A DNA stretch of 64,000 nucleotides, taken from assembly GCF_018873765.1 (NCBI RefSeq), contig NC_057919.1, forward strand, positions 67,202,984 to 67,266,983, given 5' to 3'. Source of the DNA: Telopea speciosissima. Lineage: Eukaryota; Streptophyta; Magnoliopsida; Proteales; Proteaceae. The notes below the pieces were generated by a model. That model made no database searches. It was not told where the DNA came from and saw only the letters and a list, made by a program, of their open reading frames with translations. Of the stretch, positions 45,729 through 58,536 are shown in pieces. How positions within the stretch are numbered: the first letter of the stretch is position 1; each line of letters starts with the position of its first letter. Position numbers and translations under genes: made by a program.

Positions 45729-47874
45729 ATGGAGTTTTATCGTACAACTGAAAACGGGTATAATCATTTTTTTTTTCGTTTCTTTCGAAATTATAATGCA
45801 TCGATCCTAGATAGTAGATACTGCTCTCTATCTCTAAAGTTTTTTTTTTTTTTTTTGGTTTTTCATCTTGCATTGGATCATCATCTAGAATCTAGATACT
45901 ACTGCTCACTATCTCACTTTAATGGTTGATTGGAATTAAATTTTCATCTCACCCTTAATTTTTATTTTTTCTTTCTCATTGTTTCTTTGCCACACAACAA
46001 CATTATTGTGGAAAAGAAGCAGAGGTGGATCTCCAATTCCTCCTCCACTTAGGATGTTCATCGCTTGTTCTTTGTTTGTCCTTTTTCCTCTCATATTTGG
46101 GGAGGGATTCTGTGCAAAGGGGAGAATGCCTCTTGATTTTGAAGGGGAATGAATAGATATGGGTGGGCAAGAGATTCTGTAGAGATTTTGTTGTAATTTA
46201 GTGGGCAAACTTGTTTTTTGTGCAACAATCTATGGATGGAGAGGATCTTGGAAGATAGACCAGAAAATTTATATCTTATCAGCCACCTAATCTTCATGTT
46301 GCTTCATTCTTGGACACATTTGATTGGGTCCTTCTGCTTGGTCTTTCCCAACTAAATGGGTTGAAATTCTATTTTGCCATACTACTTCTGTTAAGAGCCA
46401 TCTTTGTTGTCTATTGTTGGATATCTCTCTCTCATGGTATGCAATTTTCTGCTTTTCTATTTGGAGGAGTTGTTGCTCTACACTTCCAAAACTTGCATAA
46501 AGGATGACTCCACCTTCCAGTCAAATCTACATGAAGTTGTGCATTATCAGGTTATAGGCGCCACCAAAAGATTGACAAATACCAACAAAAACTCTTAGTT
46601 TTCTTTTTGGTTAGACCAATGTAATAAAACTCCTATACATCGATGATTGACGAGTAACTGTGATAACTTCTTAGAAAATCAAACATGGATCTCAAAAGGA
46701 ATGTGATTATTTTTGCTTTGCCTATGGTTCCTGCTTGTGCAATTTGGTTATAACAAATGTATCTTGAGGCTCCTCTGTTTTTGTGCTTATAAATTTGATT
46801 AAGGATATAGGTTTGATCTTCTTTCACTCTCTTATAATTGAAACTCACAGTTTCTTATTGGGATTGTTACATCATGTATTCCTTAATGTTACTGGCAGGA
46901 ACTGCCTACGTGCCTCAGCTGAAGAAACCAGTCAAGAAGAAGGTAGTTCAATTGCTGAACTTCATGCCAATCTTCTTGAAACTATCGCATGCCGACTGAG
47001 TATAGTTGACCTTCTGCGTTTCCGCTGCACTTGTAAGGCATGGCGTTCTGCTTCTTTTAATGTTTCAGCTGTAATTGATTCCAAAACATACCAAACTCCA
47101 TGGTTTTTACAGTTTTGTCTCGAAAGCGAATTCATGTTGTCGGACCCATCAGAACAAGATGATTGTTATGATATAAATATCCCAGAGTTGGAGGATGTGA
47201 CTTGCATTGCATCCAATGGAGGATGGCTTCCTCTGTACAGAGATGATGGTTTGGTCTTCTTCTTCTGTCCTTTTTCCCGGGCGAGAGTAGACCTTCCGCC
47301 ATTGCCTCTACCATTGCCTCCACTATTGCTTCATTCAGAGCTTCCTAACCTTGTTGCAGCAATCTCATCATCTCCTACTTCTCAGGATTGCATTGTCTGT
47401 GTCATTAATCATAGAAATAGCAACACATTGGTGTTAAATTTGATTCGACGTGGTGCTACTGAATGGACTACACATGAGTATCATGACGGACTAGAGCGCC
47501 TACGCACCATTACATGTGCCTCATACTATCACGGGGTTTTCTATTTTCTGGACTCTACGGATTCATTAGTGACCTTCTCTCCGGAAAAAATAAAATGGGT
47601 GTTTCACAAGATAGTTGCTCCTACGTTACCATTTGATGCAGTAAAAGACTACTTTAGCACAAGAAGAATGGTGGAAAAATTGCTATCACCACCACCAATA
47701 GATATGTCACTTTCAATTTTCATTTGTGGAACAAAGCTCACGGGTATTGACCGCGACTACTACATTCACAATGAGCATTTCTTGCAATTCGGCAAAGAGA
47801 GAGATTTTGCTTACATGTATGGAGTATGGATCCAGCCTCGACTCCATTACCTTCCTCCAAGTTATAGTTGGTGA
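45729..47874 (+). CDS. F-box/DUF295 protein, copy B
   Basis: A predicted SCF ubiquitin-ligase substrate adaptor. Exon 1 (45729-45757) encodes MEFYRTTEN plus two bases; exon 2 (46899-47874) completes a Gly codon and continues NCLRASAEETSQEEGSS, giving 334 residues. I prefer this splice model because the long exon 2 frame has no ATG near its start in copies C and D, while exon 1 is conserved in all three with a GT donor and an AG acceptor (CTGGCAG) in matching phase. The F-box is LLETIACRLSIVDLLRF then RCTCKAW, residues about 30-60. The C-terminal part (LEDVTCIASNGGWLPLYRDD, FFCPFSRARVDLPPLP, CIVCVINHRNSNTLVLNLI) resembles DUF295/KIB-type beta-propeller F-box proteins. No break. The substrate is unknown. 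Confidence 0.85.
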
Positions 47875-48639
47875 CCCTGAGGGTTTGATTTTGTTTAACA
47901 AATTAGCACCGCTCTCTCTGCATTTGCTATCAGAAACATATATAGATAAAATGTGATTGTTTATGCAAACTACTACTGATAAGATTACATTTTATTTCCA
48001 ACCATAGCTTATTGAGTGCTTTCCTTATAGCTTATTGAGTGCTTTCCTTATGGTATTCATGGGCTGTTTCCTTTCTTCCTTACCAAGAGGAATTGTTATC
48101 CCTGTTTGATTCTTTCTTATTTTAATTTGCAAAATCCTAGAAATGGAAATGGACATTGGTATCTCTGCAGTCTCCAAGCAGCAACAGTGGGTCATGTAGC
48201 AGCGACTAATACTTGTAATTCTAATAGGATCCTTCTTTTTATTGAATGGTGAATCACAACAAAGGATTAAGTACTTCTTTGTTAAGAAAATTGATATGGA
48301 AGATTCAGTCAGACATACAGGAATGGTTCAATTTGACATTATTTTAATTACACAATGGAAACCAGACCATTTCCCCTGATCAGCTCTAATTCGTTGAAAA
48401 GCTTGGGGTTTTTTACTTGTAGGTTTATAAAGTCCAGTGTAAGGCTCCAAAGCTGAGACAATAATGATCCTAAATTCATAATTTTTATTTTAGTGTGATT
48501 ACACAAACAAAAACATACAGGGTTTAATCATTTGAGACATGGAATGCTTTATAGTTTTTAAAGCCAAACAACTTTGGATTCTTCATTTCAGATTTTTGAA
48601 ATTTTGATACTTATACAAATCTTCCATGTGAGGATATGA

Positions 48640-49730
48640 ATTTTTCCCAACTACAAAGACCATAACCCTGTTTCCCACTTCAATCCAACTACAAGCAGGC
48701 ATCTTCTATACCCCTTGCTCCACCATTCCCTTCCGCACCTTCTCAGCTGTTTCCTTCCGTTGCCCACTTGCAGAAAACAAATTTGATAGCAGCACATAGC
48801 TTGCTTCTCTCTGAGGTTTTACGATCATCTAAATCCTCTCCTACCTTTTCCCCAAGCCCAACATTTCAATGTGCAACAGATGCGCTTAGTAGAGCTTCAT
48901 GTGAGCTTGTTTTTCAGACTTACTGTCCTGGAATATTCCTCAACCAACTCTCCTGCTTCTTTCAAGTACCCAACGCGGCCAAGCATGTCCACCATTCAAG
49001 TTATGGGATCTGCTTCATGAACCAGTCCATAAGCTGATATCATTGATTCGAAAAACACTAGGCCTAGCTCTATTAGCCCTGAGTGACTACACGCCATTAA
49101 CAATCCAATCCTAAAGCTTACAGCTTCAAAAGCTTTTCCATATAGTCCAAACCCAGATATCATTACATTCCAACAGTTCAAATCTTTACTGATTATATCA
49201 ATAAAAGCTTGGCATGATCCTTCTAAGTCACCACATTTGGTGTGCATGTTTACTAAGCCACTGCCTACATAGGTGAAGGAATGAAAGCCACGGCAGAATG
49301 CAGAGCCATGTACCATCCTTCCACACCCAAGAACTGCCAAGTTAGAACATGTGTGAAGGATGGCCCCAAAGGTGAAGTCATCGCATCAGACTCCTCTACT
49401 TCCGCTTCGGGCAGGGATAAGGCGGTACTTTCCACCCGCCTTGTGTGTGTCGGAGCAAGGAAGTACCGGGCAGGCAGAAGTAGAGGATTCGGCTCCGTCA
49501 TCGTTTGATAAGATTCCTCGTCATGTCAACAAAGAAGCCAATGGCCTCGTCTCTGTGCCCATTCCTTGCATACCCTGAGATTATAGCTCTCCATTCTCAG
49601 GTGTCTGCCAAAACAGAGCAAGAGCACAGTCAATCTCCCCAACCTTCATGAACGCCATAGATCATGGCATTCCAAGAACCTGGGTTTGAGTCCTTGCATA
49701 CACAAATGCCCTCACAGCATCATGTAAGCA
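48640..49730 (-). pseudogene. PPR pseudogene, unit B
   Basis: The minus strand holds GRMVHGSAFCRGFHSFTYVG, SGLVNMHTKCGDLEGSCQAF and VMISGFGLYGKAFEAV, then SFRIGLLMACSHSGLIELGL. The junction between EAV and SFRIGLL is a deletion relative to unit A and is shared by units C and D. Upstream, MAFMKVGEIDCALALFWQTP (49615-49680) is another repeat. A 113-bp MITE interrupts the frame at 49384-49496. Not functional. Confidence 0.85.
49384..49496. mobile_element. MITE in PPR unit B (internally deleted copy)
   Basis: It starts CATCAGACTCCTCTACTTCC and ends GCAGAAGTAGAGGATTCGG then CTCC, with flanks GTCATCG on both sides (49377-49383 and 49497-49503). Units A (about 30136) and D (about 63718) lack it. 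It is shorter than the unit C copy by 62 bp internally. Confidence 0.82.
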
Positions 49731-49739
49731 GCTAAGTTT

Positions 49740-50340
49740 GGTATATATTCTCGGAATGGATTTTGGGTCTAGAATGCATTCTGAAACCTGGTTCTTTTCT
49801 ATTTTCTTGCTAAAGAATGTATTTTAGACGCAGAATCTATTCTAAGAATGCATACCAAACACAAAGGTTGGGAATAGAGATAAGAAGTTGTCACCAACAA
49901 ATCAATAAAGAGGAAGACCCACCCACCATCCTAGGTTCACCAACCCCTCCTTGGGTTTTTGATTGTTCCAAAATACATTTTCAATACCTTTTCCCACCCT
50001 GCAATGAATGAGATCTCATTCACAGTTGTTGGAAGGAAACTTGGTCATAAAAATAAAAATAAAAAACAAAAGTGAGAGAAACAATAAAAATAAAAAATAA
50101 AAAGAAACTAGAGAAAGGTGCGCCCTCTTCCCTCCTATTATTTTTCTAATCATGGTTTAAGATTAAAAGATTTTTAGGGCAATTTTGAAAGTTTATTTTT
50201 ATTTTTTTCTTACATGGCATGAGTAATAACCAACTTTCGGGATTTAGTAAATCTTTTCATAATGGAAAGTAGTGGATGTAAAACAAATTTGAAACCTATT
50301 TATCTTGTAATTTCCATTCTTATCTAGTAGATCTAAGAAA
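49740..50340. other. Tail of unit B
   Basis: AT-rich sequence shared with units C and D. It contains the uninterrupted CATAAAAATAAAAATAAAA (about 50047), the empty site of the Mutator-like insertion found in unit C. Confidence 0.6.
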
Positions 50341-50745
50341 TTGTCCCATAAAAAACTAAGGCAGAATCTGGCTTCAGCAGGGTTTTAGGCTCGGCCAATA
50401 CTAATCCAGATTTTTCTTGATCGGATAGATTTACCCCATGGTTTGAGGTATCCGTATCAGATCACCCAATACGGTATACCTAGTCGATACTATATCGATG
50501 AAACGGTACGAGCAAAGGGTAATCCAGATTAAAACCCATAATCAAGGGTAAACTTGTTTGATACAGCCGATCCATGCCAATACCATATCGGTATTGTATC
50601 GGTTTTGAAAGTGACCGATACCCGACCTAATACCATGCACTGCAACCATGTTTAGCCCTAGTTAAAAAAACGGTTTTTTTTTTTTTAAATCTTTTTACCC
50701 TTGATCAAAATCAATCCCCAGTATCCACCCATATGGAATCTCCTC

Positions 50746-50935
50746 CAATACAGATCCTCTACGGCGCAGGTGCCCGTAGCGGCCTATGCGGCGCAAACTG
50801 AGCTGGGCGCACAATGACCACCTTACCTCAGCTCGAGCAAGGCATTTGGGTAGGGATAAGGCGGTCTTTGCATCCGCAGCTCAGTCTGCACTGCTCAGGC
50901 TGCTACGGGCAGCGTGCCGTAGAAGATCTGGATCC
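50746..50935. mobile_element. 190-bp Mutator-type MITE upstream of F-box copy C
   Basis: TIRs contain AGATCCTCTACGGCGCAGG and, complemented, AGATCTTCTACGGCACGC. Flanks AATCTCCTC and AATATCCCC are a decayed 9-bp duplication (see the cleaner unit D copy). Unit B reads straight through at about 45522 (GGAATCTCCCCAGTATCGG). Confidence 0.85.
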
Positions 50936-51235
50936 AATATCCCCAGTATCGATATCGCCCTTTACCAATACCGATCCGATACTGATAATGCCTCCGATCC
51001 GCTACGGATCCCTAGAACCGTGTTTCAACACTTTAAATTGATAACCACACGCGAGAAGTGGAACCTGTTACGCTATATTAGGAGCATTCTGTGTCATTCC
51101 CTTGTGCTCTCCTTCTCCTTCTCATATTGAAACACGGAACCCTAGAACCGTGACGTCATTCAGATTATCACTCCCTTGGTACTCTCTTTCTCGTATTGCA
51201 TCAGTACTCTGTGGCTGTTTCTCAACACATCAACA

Positions 51236-53275
51236 ATGGAGTTTTATCGTACAACGGAAAACGGGTATAATCAATTTTTTATTTTTGGTCTTTCGAAAGG
51301 ATAAAGCATCGATCCTAGATAGTAAATACTGCTCTCTATCTCTAAAGTTGTTTTTTTTTCTCTTTCATATAGCATTGGATCATCTAGAATCTAGATACTA
51401 CTGCTCACTATTTCTCTTTAATTTGGAAATAAATTTTCATCCCACCCTCGTTTTTTTTTGTTTTTTTTTTACTTTCCTCTGTCATTGTTCTTTGCCACAC
51501 AACAACATTATTGTGGAAAAGAAGCAGAGGTGGATCTCCAATAATTCCTCCCCTTAGGATGTTCATCACTAGTTCTTTGTTTGTAAGAGATTCAGTAGAC
51601 ATCTTGTTGTAATTTAGTGGGCGACTTGTTTTTTGTGCAACAATCTATGGATGAAGAGGATCTTGGAAGATAGACCAGAAAATTTACATCTTATCAGCTA
51701 CCTAATCTTCATGTTGCTTCATTCTTGGACACCCTGGATTGGGTCCTTCTGCTTGGTCTTTCCCAACTAAATGAGTTGAAATCCTATCTTGCCTTATAAC
51801 TTCTGTTAAGAGCCATCTTTGTTGTCTAATGTTGGATATCTCTCTCTCATGGTATGCAATTTTCTTTTTGAATTTTCTGCTTTTCTATTTGGAGGAGTTG
51901 TTGCTCTACACTTCCAAAAAATGCATAAAGGATGACTCCACCCTCCCATCAAATCTACATGAAGTTGTGCAAGATTGACAATACCAACAAAAACTCTTAG
52001 TTTTCTTTTTGGTTAGACCAATGTAATAAAACTCCTACATATCGATGATTGACAAGTAACTGTGATAACTTCTTAGAAAATCAAACATGGATCTCAAAAG
52101 GATTGTGATTATTTTTGCTTTGCCAATGGTTCCTGCTTGTGCAATTTGGTTATGACAAATGTATCTTGAGGCTCCTCTGTTTTTGTGCTTATAAATTTGA
52201 TTAAGGATATAGGTTTGATCTTCTTTCACTCTCTATAACTGAAACTCACAGTTTCTTATTGGGATTGTTACATCATGTATTCCTTAATGTTACTGGCAGG
52301 AACTGCCTACGTGCCTCAGCTGAAGAAACCAGTCAAGAAGAAGGTAGTTCAATTGCTGAACTTCATGCTGACCTTCTTGAAACTATCGCATGCCGACTGA
52401 GTATAGTTGACCTTCTGCGTTTCCGCTGCACTTGTAAGGCATGGCGTTCTGCTTCTTTTAATGTTTCAGCTGTAATTGATTCCAAAACATACCAAACTCC
52501 ATGGTTTTTTCAGTTTTGTCTCGAAGGCGAATTCATGTTGTCGGACCCATCAGAACAAGATGATTGTTACGATATAGATATCCCTGAGTTGGAGGATGTG
52601 ACTTGCATTGCATCCAATGGAGGATGGCTTCTTCTGTACAGAGATGATGGTTTGGTCTTCTTCTTCTGTCCTTTTTCCCGGGCGAGAGTAGACCTTCCAT
52701 TATTGCCTCTACCATTGCCTCGACTATTGCTTCATTCAGAGCTTCCTAAACTTGTTGCAGCAATCTCATCATCTCCTACTTCTCAGGATTGCATTGTCTG
52801 TGTCATTAATCATAGAAATAGCAACACACTGGTGTTAAATTTGATTCGACGTGGTGCTACTGAATGGACTACACATGAGTATCATGACGGACTAGAGCAC
52901 CTACGCACCATTACATGTGCCTCATACTATCACGGGGTTTTCTATTTTATGGACTCTATGGATTCATTAGTGACCTTCTCTCCGGAAAAAATAAAATGGG
53001 TGCTTCACAAGATAGTTGCTCCTACGTTACCATTTGATGCAGTAAAAGACTACTTTAGCACAAGAAGAATGGTGGAAAAATTGCTATCACCACCACCAAT
53101 AGATATGTCAGTTTCAATTTTCATTTGTGGAACAAAGCTCACGGGTATTGACCACGACTACTACATTCACAATGAGCATTTCTTGCAATTCGGCAAAGAG
53201 AGAGATTTTGCTTACATGTATGGAGTATGGATCCAGCCTCGACTCCATTACCTTCCTCCAAGTTATAGTTGGTGA
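51236..53275 (+). CDS. F-box/DUF295 protein, copy C
   Basis: Exons 51236-51264 and 52300-53275 encode 334 residues with the same structure as copy B: MEFYRTTEN, an acidic linker, the F-box (ELHADLLETIACRLSIVDLL), then the DUF295-like propeller ending LPPSYSW. The frame opening at 52259 begins with TTG, not ATG, supporting use of exon 1. It is intact. Differences from copy D amount to about six residues, including AWR/AWS, EHL/ERL, IDH/IDR and FAYMYG/FSCVYG. A MITE sits about 300 bp upstream of exon 1 and may affect expression. Confidence 0.85.
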
Positions 53276-54039
53276 CCCTGAGGGTTTGATTTTGTTTAAC
53301 AAATTAGCACCTCTCTCTGCATTTGCTATCAGAAACATATATAGATAAAATGTGATTGTTTATGCAAACTACTACTGATAAGATTACATTTTATTTCCAA
53401 CCATAGCTTATTGAGTGCTTTCCTTATGGTATTCATGGGCTGTTTCCTTTCTTCCTTAACAAGAGGAATTGTTACCCCTGTTTGATTCTTTCTTATTTTA
53501 ATTTGCAAAATCCTAGAAATGGAAATGGAAATTGGTAATTGGTATCTCTGCAGTCTCCAAGCAGCAACAAGTGGGTCATGTAGCAGCGACTAATACTTGT
53601 AATTCTAATAGGATCATTCTTTTTATTGAATGGTGAATCACAACAAAGGATTAAGTACTTCTTTGTTAAGAAAATTGATATGGAAGATTCAGTCAGGCAT
53701 ACAGGAATGGTTCAATTTGACATTATTTTAATTACACAATGGAAACCAGACCATTTCCCCTGTTCAGCTCTAATTCGTTGAAAAGCTTGGGATTTTTTCC
53801 TTGTAGGTTTATAAAGTCCAGCGTAAGGCTCTAAAGCTGAGACAATAATGACCCTAAATTCCTAATTTTTGTTTTAGTGTGATTACACAAACAAAAACAT
53901 ACAGGGTTTAATCATTTGAGACATGGAGTGCTTTATAGCTTTAAAAGCCAAACAACTTCAGATTTTTCATTTCAGATTTTTGAAATTTTGATACTTATAC
54001 AAATCTTCCATGTGAGGATATGAATTTTTCCCAACTACA

Positions 54040-55170
54040 AAGACCATAACCCTGTTTCCCACTTCAATCCAACTACAAGCAGGCATCTTCTATACCCCTT
54101 GCTCCACCATTCCCTTCCGCACCTTCTCAGCTGTTTCCTTCCATTGCCCACTTGCAGAAAACAAATTTGATAGCAGCACATAGCTTGCTTCTCTCTGAGG
54201 TTTTACAATCATCTAAATCCTCTCCTACCTTTTCCCCAAGCCCAACATTTCAATGTGCAACAGATGCGCTTAGTAGAGCTTCATGTGAGCTTGTTTTTCA
54301 GACTTACTGTCCTTGAATATTCCTCAACCAACTCTCCTGCTTCTTTCAAGTACCTAACGCGGCCAAGCATGTCCACCATTCAAGTTATGGGATCTGCTTC
54401 ATGAACCAGTCCATAAGCTGATATCATTGATTCGAAAAACACTAAGTCTAGCTCTATTAGCCCTGAGTGACTACACGCCATTAACAATCCAATCCTAAAG
54501 CTTACAGCTTCAAAAGCTTTTCCATATAGTCCAAACCCAGATATCATTACATTCCAACAGACCAAATCTTTACTGATTATATCAATAAAAGATTGGCATG
54601 ATCCTTCTAAGTCACCACATTTGGTGTGCATGTTTATTAAGCCACTGCCTACATAGGTGAAGGAATGAAAGCCACGGCGGAATGTAGAGCCATGTACCAT
54701 CCTTCCACACCCAAGAACTGCCAATTTAGAACATGCGTGAAAGATGGTCCCAAAGGTGAAGTCATCACATCAGACTCCTCTACTTCCGCTTCGGACAGTA
54801 CTTCCGTGTGCCCCACATACAAGGCAGGTGGAATGTACCGCCTTACCCCTACCCAAGTGGGGCTAAGGCGGTACTTTCCACCCACCTTGTGTGTGTGGGC
54901 GCAAGGAAGTACCGGGCAGGCAGAAGTAGCGGACTCGGATCCGTCATCGTTTGATAAGATTCCTCGTCATGTCAACAAAGAAGCCAATGGCCTCTTCTCT
55001 GTGCCCATTCCTTGCATACCCTGAGATTATAGCTCTCCATTCTTAGGTGTCTGCCAAAACAGAGCAAGAGCACAGTCAATCTCCCCAACCTTCATGAACG
55101 CCATAGATCATGGCATTCCAAGAACCTGGGTTTGAGTCCTTGCATACACAAATGCCCTCACAGCATCATG
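54040..55170 (-). pseudogene. PPR pseudogene, unit C
   Basis: Minus-strand PPR pieces are nearly those of unit B (GRMVHGSTFRRGFHSFTYVG, SGLINMHTKCGDLEGSCQSF), with the same EAV-SFRIGLL deletion. A 175-bp MITE breaks the frame at 54768-54942. Not functional. Confidence 0.85.
54768..54942. mobile_element. MITE in PPR unit C (full-length copy)
   Basis: Starts CATCAGACTCCTCTACTTCC and ends GCAGAAGTAGCGGACTCGG then ATCC, with flanks GTCATCA and GTCATCG. The interior is itself largely palindromic (TACCGCCTTACCCC and GGGGCTAAGGCGGTA). Same insertion site as in unit B. Confidence 0.82.
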
Positions 55171-55502
55171 TGAGCAGCTAAGTTTGGTATGTATTCTCGG
55201 AATGGATTTTGGTTCTAGAAAGCATTCTGAAACCTGGTTCTTTTCTATTTTCTTGTTAAAGAATGTATTTTAGACGCAAAATCTATTCAAAGAATACATA
55301 CCAAACACAAGGGTTGGGAATAGAGTGATACGAAGCTGTCACCAACAAATCAACAAAGAGGATGGCCCACCCACCATCCTAGGTTCACCAACCCCTCCTA
55401 GGGTTTTTGTATGTTCCAAAATACATTTTCAATACCTTTTCCCACCCTACAGTGAATGAGATCTCATTCAGTTGTTGGAAGGAAACTTGGTCATAAAAAT
55501 AA

Positions 55503-57346
55503 GGGAAATTATCAGCACCACCCCTTGATGTTTGTCTATATTTTAAAGCACACCCACTAACTACCATAATATCAAATCTGATCCAAAAACTAACGGCGTT
55601 AGTCTTTTAGCCGTTAACTAGTGATGTCAGCAAGTTAGTTTTTCTTAAAAGACAAAATTGCCCTTATTATGACATGAAGTGTGGATGTTTTTGTAATTTC
55701 ACCTCTTTCCCCTCTCACTCCCAGAGTCCCACTCACCCTTTCTTCTCCGTCTCCGGCTACCATGGCATCCCTCTCCCCTCCAACACTCCTTCTCCCTCTC
55801 CCCTCCCTCTCGGCTCCGGCTCCAACTCCGACTCCATCTCTATTTCCTCCAAATGTTCTGACAACCGCTGGTGATCTCTGCAAGGATTAGAAGCACAAGA
55901 ATGGCGAAGGCACCATGTAAAACCATATACTGGCAGGTCCAGAACACGAACAGGGTCCCTAGATGATGGCCAATGAAAAGCAAATCGCTACTTTACCCAG
56001 CCACAATCACTTGAGTAAGTAACAAATTCGTCACCGATCTTTGTTAAACTATATCAACCTCCCTGAAAATGCGCCATTCATTTGGAGGACTTGGTTCTGT
56101 TTTATCAGCTAAAACAGAGCATCAAGAACAAAACTCAAAATCTTTCTGAAGTTCTTGAACCCACTTCTTGGCCCTTGCGAACGACTCTAGAAGTTTCAAA
56201 AAGGGGGGAAAAGTACAAAATCAACAACATAGCATGATGCCGCCTAGTACAAATACAGAAGAATCTACTATCTATGGAAAATGCAGAATCTATCAGAAAA
56301 GAGAAAGAACCATTCAAAGCCAAGGAAAAGAATGCTGCTCCGATTGTCGACGCCTGCCTCCAAAGAACTGGAAATTCAGACCAAACAGAAATACCCTAAA
56401 GACAAAAGTAGTGCTCACACCTCTCCACAACCGTCTCCAGATAAGCCAAATGTTATAGATAAGCCAAAAGAGACATTGGGATCATCTCAATCTCTCTTTA
56501 TCTTAACCAAACCCAATGGATAAACTTCCACTATAAGATAGAATTAGACCTCTCATCACTGTAACTCTTTGTACTCTTCTATAAGTTAACACGTAACACC
56601 TCACTCACACAACAACGTGAGAAGGATCAATTCAAACCCTTAGTCTTTACAGTATCATCCAGAACTCGTCATCAAGTCATCGAAAACAAAAATCACCTGG
56701 AATTCAAGGAAATGGCCCTTACGAAGCGCAAGACGAGGCTTGACTTCCAGCGCCCATATCTCCGAGAAGAACCTGCGATCGGAACCGGAAAATTACAAAA
56801 TTGTGACCAAAAAAATCAGAAATTTGAACAGATGAAACCAAATTGATGCTCACCATCAAGAACATAAAGAAGAGAGAGAGATCTTCGAATTTAAGAGAAC
56901 GAGGTATTCATCTAGGGTTTCCAAGAAATGAAGCAGAATAGCTTGCGAAGAGAGGGAAAATCTACACAAATCGTTCCCTACCCAGTACCTAGCGCTCCAG
57001 ATGAAAGCGTTGCTTAAACTTTCGCAGGGTTTGCTTCTTGATTTTGACTTTGAAATGGCTTGTCGAGCAGACGGTAGGGGGTTCAAGGACGGGCGGTGGT
57101 GGGGGAGAGCAGTGGGGGTGGGAGTGGAGGTTGCGCAGCAGGGCTGCAGTGCCTGAAAATGAGGTGGGGGCAAAGTTGAGGAGAAGGATGAGCTGGAGAG
57201 GGTAAAATAGGAAATTTGTTTGAATTAGTCACAATGGGCACCTCAAGTATAATTTATCGTTTCTGTTTTAGTGTATAGGGTATTTTAGTCATTCGAATGT
57301 CACACAGTTAATCCGCAAACGTCAGGGGTGGCACTGATAATTTCTC
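55503..57346. mobile_element. 1.84-kb Mutator-like element, possibly carrying a gene fragment
   Basis: Termini are GGGAAATTATCAGCACCACC and, complemented, GAGAAATTATCAGTGCCACC. The flanks are TAAAAATAA and TAAAAATAT, an 8-9 bp duplication; units B and D lack the insertion. No transposase is seen. On the minus strand, 56772-56697 looks like an internal exon (acceptor GATCGCAG, donor CCAG|GTGATT) reading EIWALEVKPRLALRKGHFLE, which suggests host sequence acquired in Pack-MULE fashion. Simple Pro/Ser-rich ORFs at 55674-55890 are compositional. Confidence 0.75.
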
Positions 57347-58045
57347 TAAAAATATAAATAAAAAACAAAAGAGGGAGAAACAATAAAAATAAAAAATAAA
57401 AAAAAACTAGAGAAAGTTGCGCCCTCTTCCCTCGTATTATTTTTCTAATCATGGTTTAAAAGTAAAAGACTTTTAGGGCAATTTTGAAGATTTATTTTTA
57501 TTTTTTTCTTACATGCATGAGTAATAATCAATTTTGGGGATTTAGTAAATCTTTTCATTATGGAAAGTAGTGGATGTAAAACAAATTTGAAACTTATTTA
57601 TCTTGTAATTTCCATTCTTATATAGTAGATCTAAGAAATTGTCCTATAAAATACTAAGGCAGAATCTAGCTTCGGCAAGGTTTTAGGCTTGGCCAATACT
57701 ACTCTAGATTTTTCTTGATCAGACCGATTTACCCCATGGTTTGAGGTACCCGTATCAGATCACCCAATACGGGTATATCTAGTCAATACTATATCGATGA
57801 AACGGCACGAGCAAAGGGTAATCCAGATTAAAACCCATAATCAAGGGTAAACTTGTTTGATACAGCCGATCCATGCCAATACCATATCGGTATTGTATCG
57901 GTTTTGAAAGTGACCGATACCTGACCTAATACCATGCATTGCAACCATGTTTAGCCCTAGTTAAAAAAATGGTTTTTTTTTTTTTAAAATCTTTTTACCC
58001 TTGATCAAAATCAATCCCCAGTATCCACCCATATGGAATCTCCCC

Positions 58046-58235
58046 CAATACAGATCCTCTACGGCACAGGTGCCCGTAGCGGCCTATGCGGCGCAGACTG
58101 AACTGCGGGTGCAATGACCACCTTACCCCTACTCGAGCAAGGCATTTGGGTAGGGATAAGGCGGTCTTTGCATCCACGACTCAGTCTGCATTGCTCAGGC
58201 TGCTATGGGCAGCGTGCCGTAGAAGATCTAGATCC
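58046..58235. mobile_element. 190-bp Mutator-type MITE upstream of F-box copy D
   Basis: TIRs contain AGATCCTCTACGGCACAGG and, complemented, AGATCTTCTACGGCACGC. The 9-bp target duplication AATCTCCCC is perfect (58037-58045 and 58236-58244). It is orthologous to the unit C copy and absent from unit B. Confidence 0.92.
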
Positions 58236-58536
58236 AATCTCCCCAGTATCGGTATCGCCCTTTACCAACCCCGATCCGATACTGACAATGCCTCCGATCC
58301 GCTACGGATCCCTAGAACCGTGAAGTTGATAACCACCCGCGAGAAGTGGAACCTGTTACGCTATATTAGGAACATTCTCTCGTCGTTCTGAGTATCATTC
58401 CCTTGTACTCTCCTTCTCCTTCTCGTATTGAAACACGGAACCCTAGAACCGTGAAGTCATTCAGATTATCACTCCCTTGGTACTCTCTTTCTCGTATTGC
58501 ATCAGTTCTCTGCGGCTGTTTCTCAACACATCAACA

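Larger units (their letters stand above)
44960..50340. repeat. Tandem unit B
   Basis: One of three full tandem units. The order is an ATACCG/GGTATCG-rich 5' region, F-box exon 1, a 1.1-kb intron, exon 2, 3' flank, PPR pseudogene on the minus strand, and an AT-rich tail ending TTGTCCCATAAAA. The homologous F-box exon 2 starts are 46899, 52300 and 59676. Confidence 0.85.
50341..57640. repeat. Tandem unit C
   Basis: Same order as unit B but longer, because of a 1.84-kb Mutator-like insertion (55503-57346) in its tail, MITEs at 50746-50935 and 54768-54942, and a private deletion of about 75 bp near 51583 in the F-box intron relative to B and D. Confidence 0.85.

Noticed and set aside
46783-46898. 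Extended N-terminus of F-box copy B (GTG-initiated frame)
   Set aside because: No ATG, not preserved as a start in copies C and D, and it reads through intron sequence before a clear acceptor.
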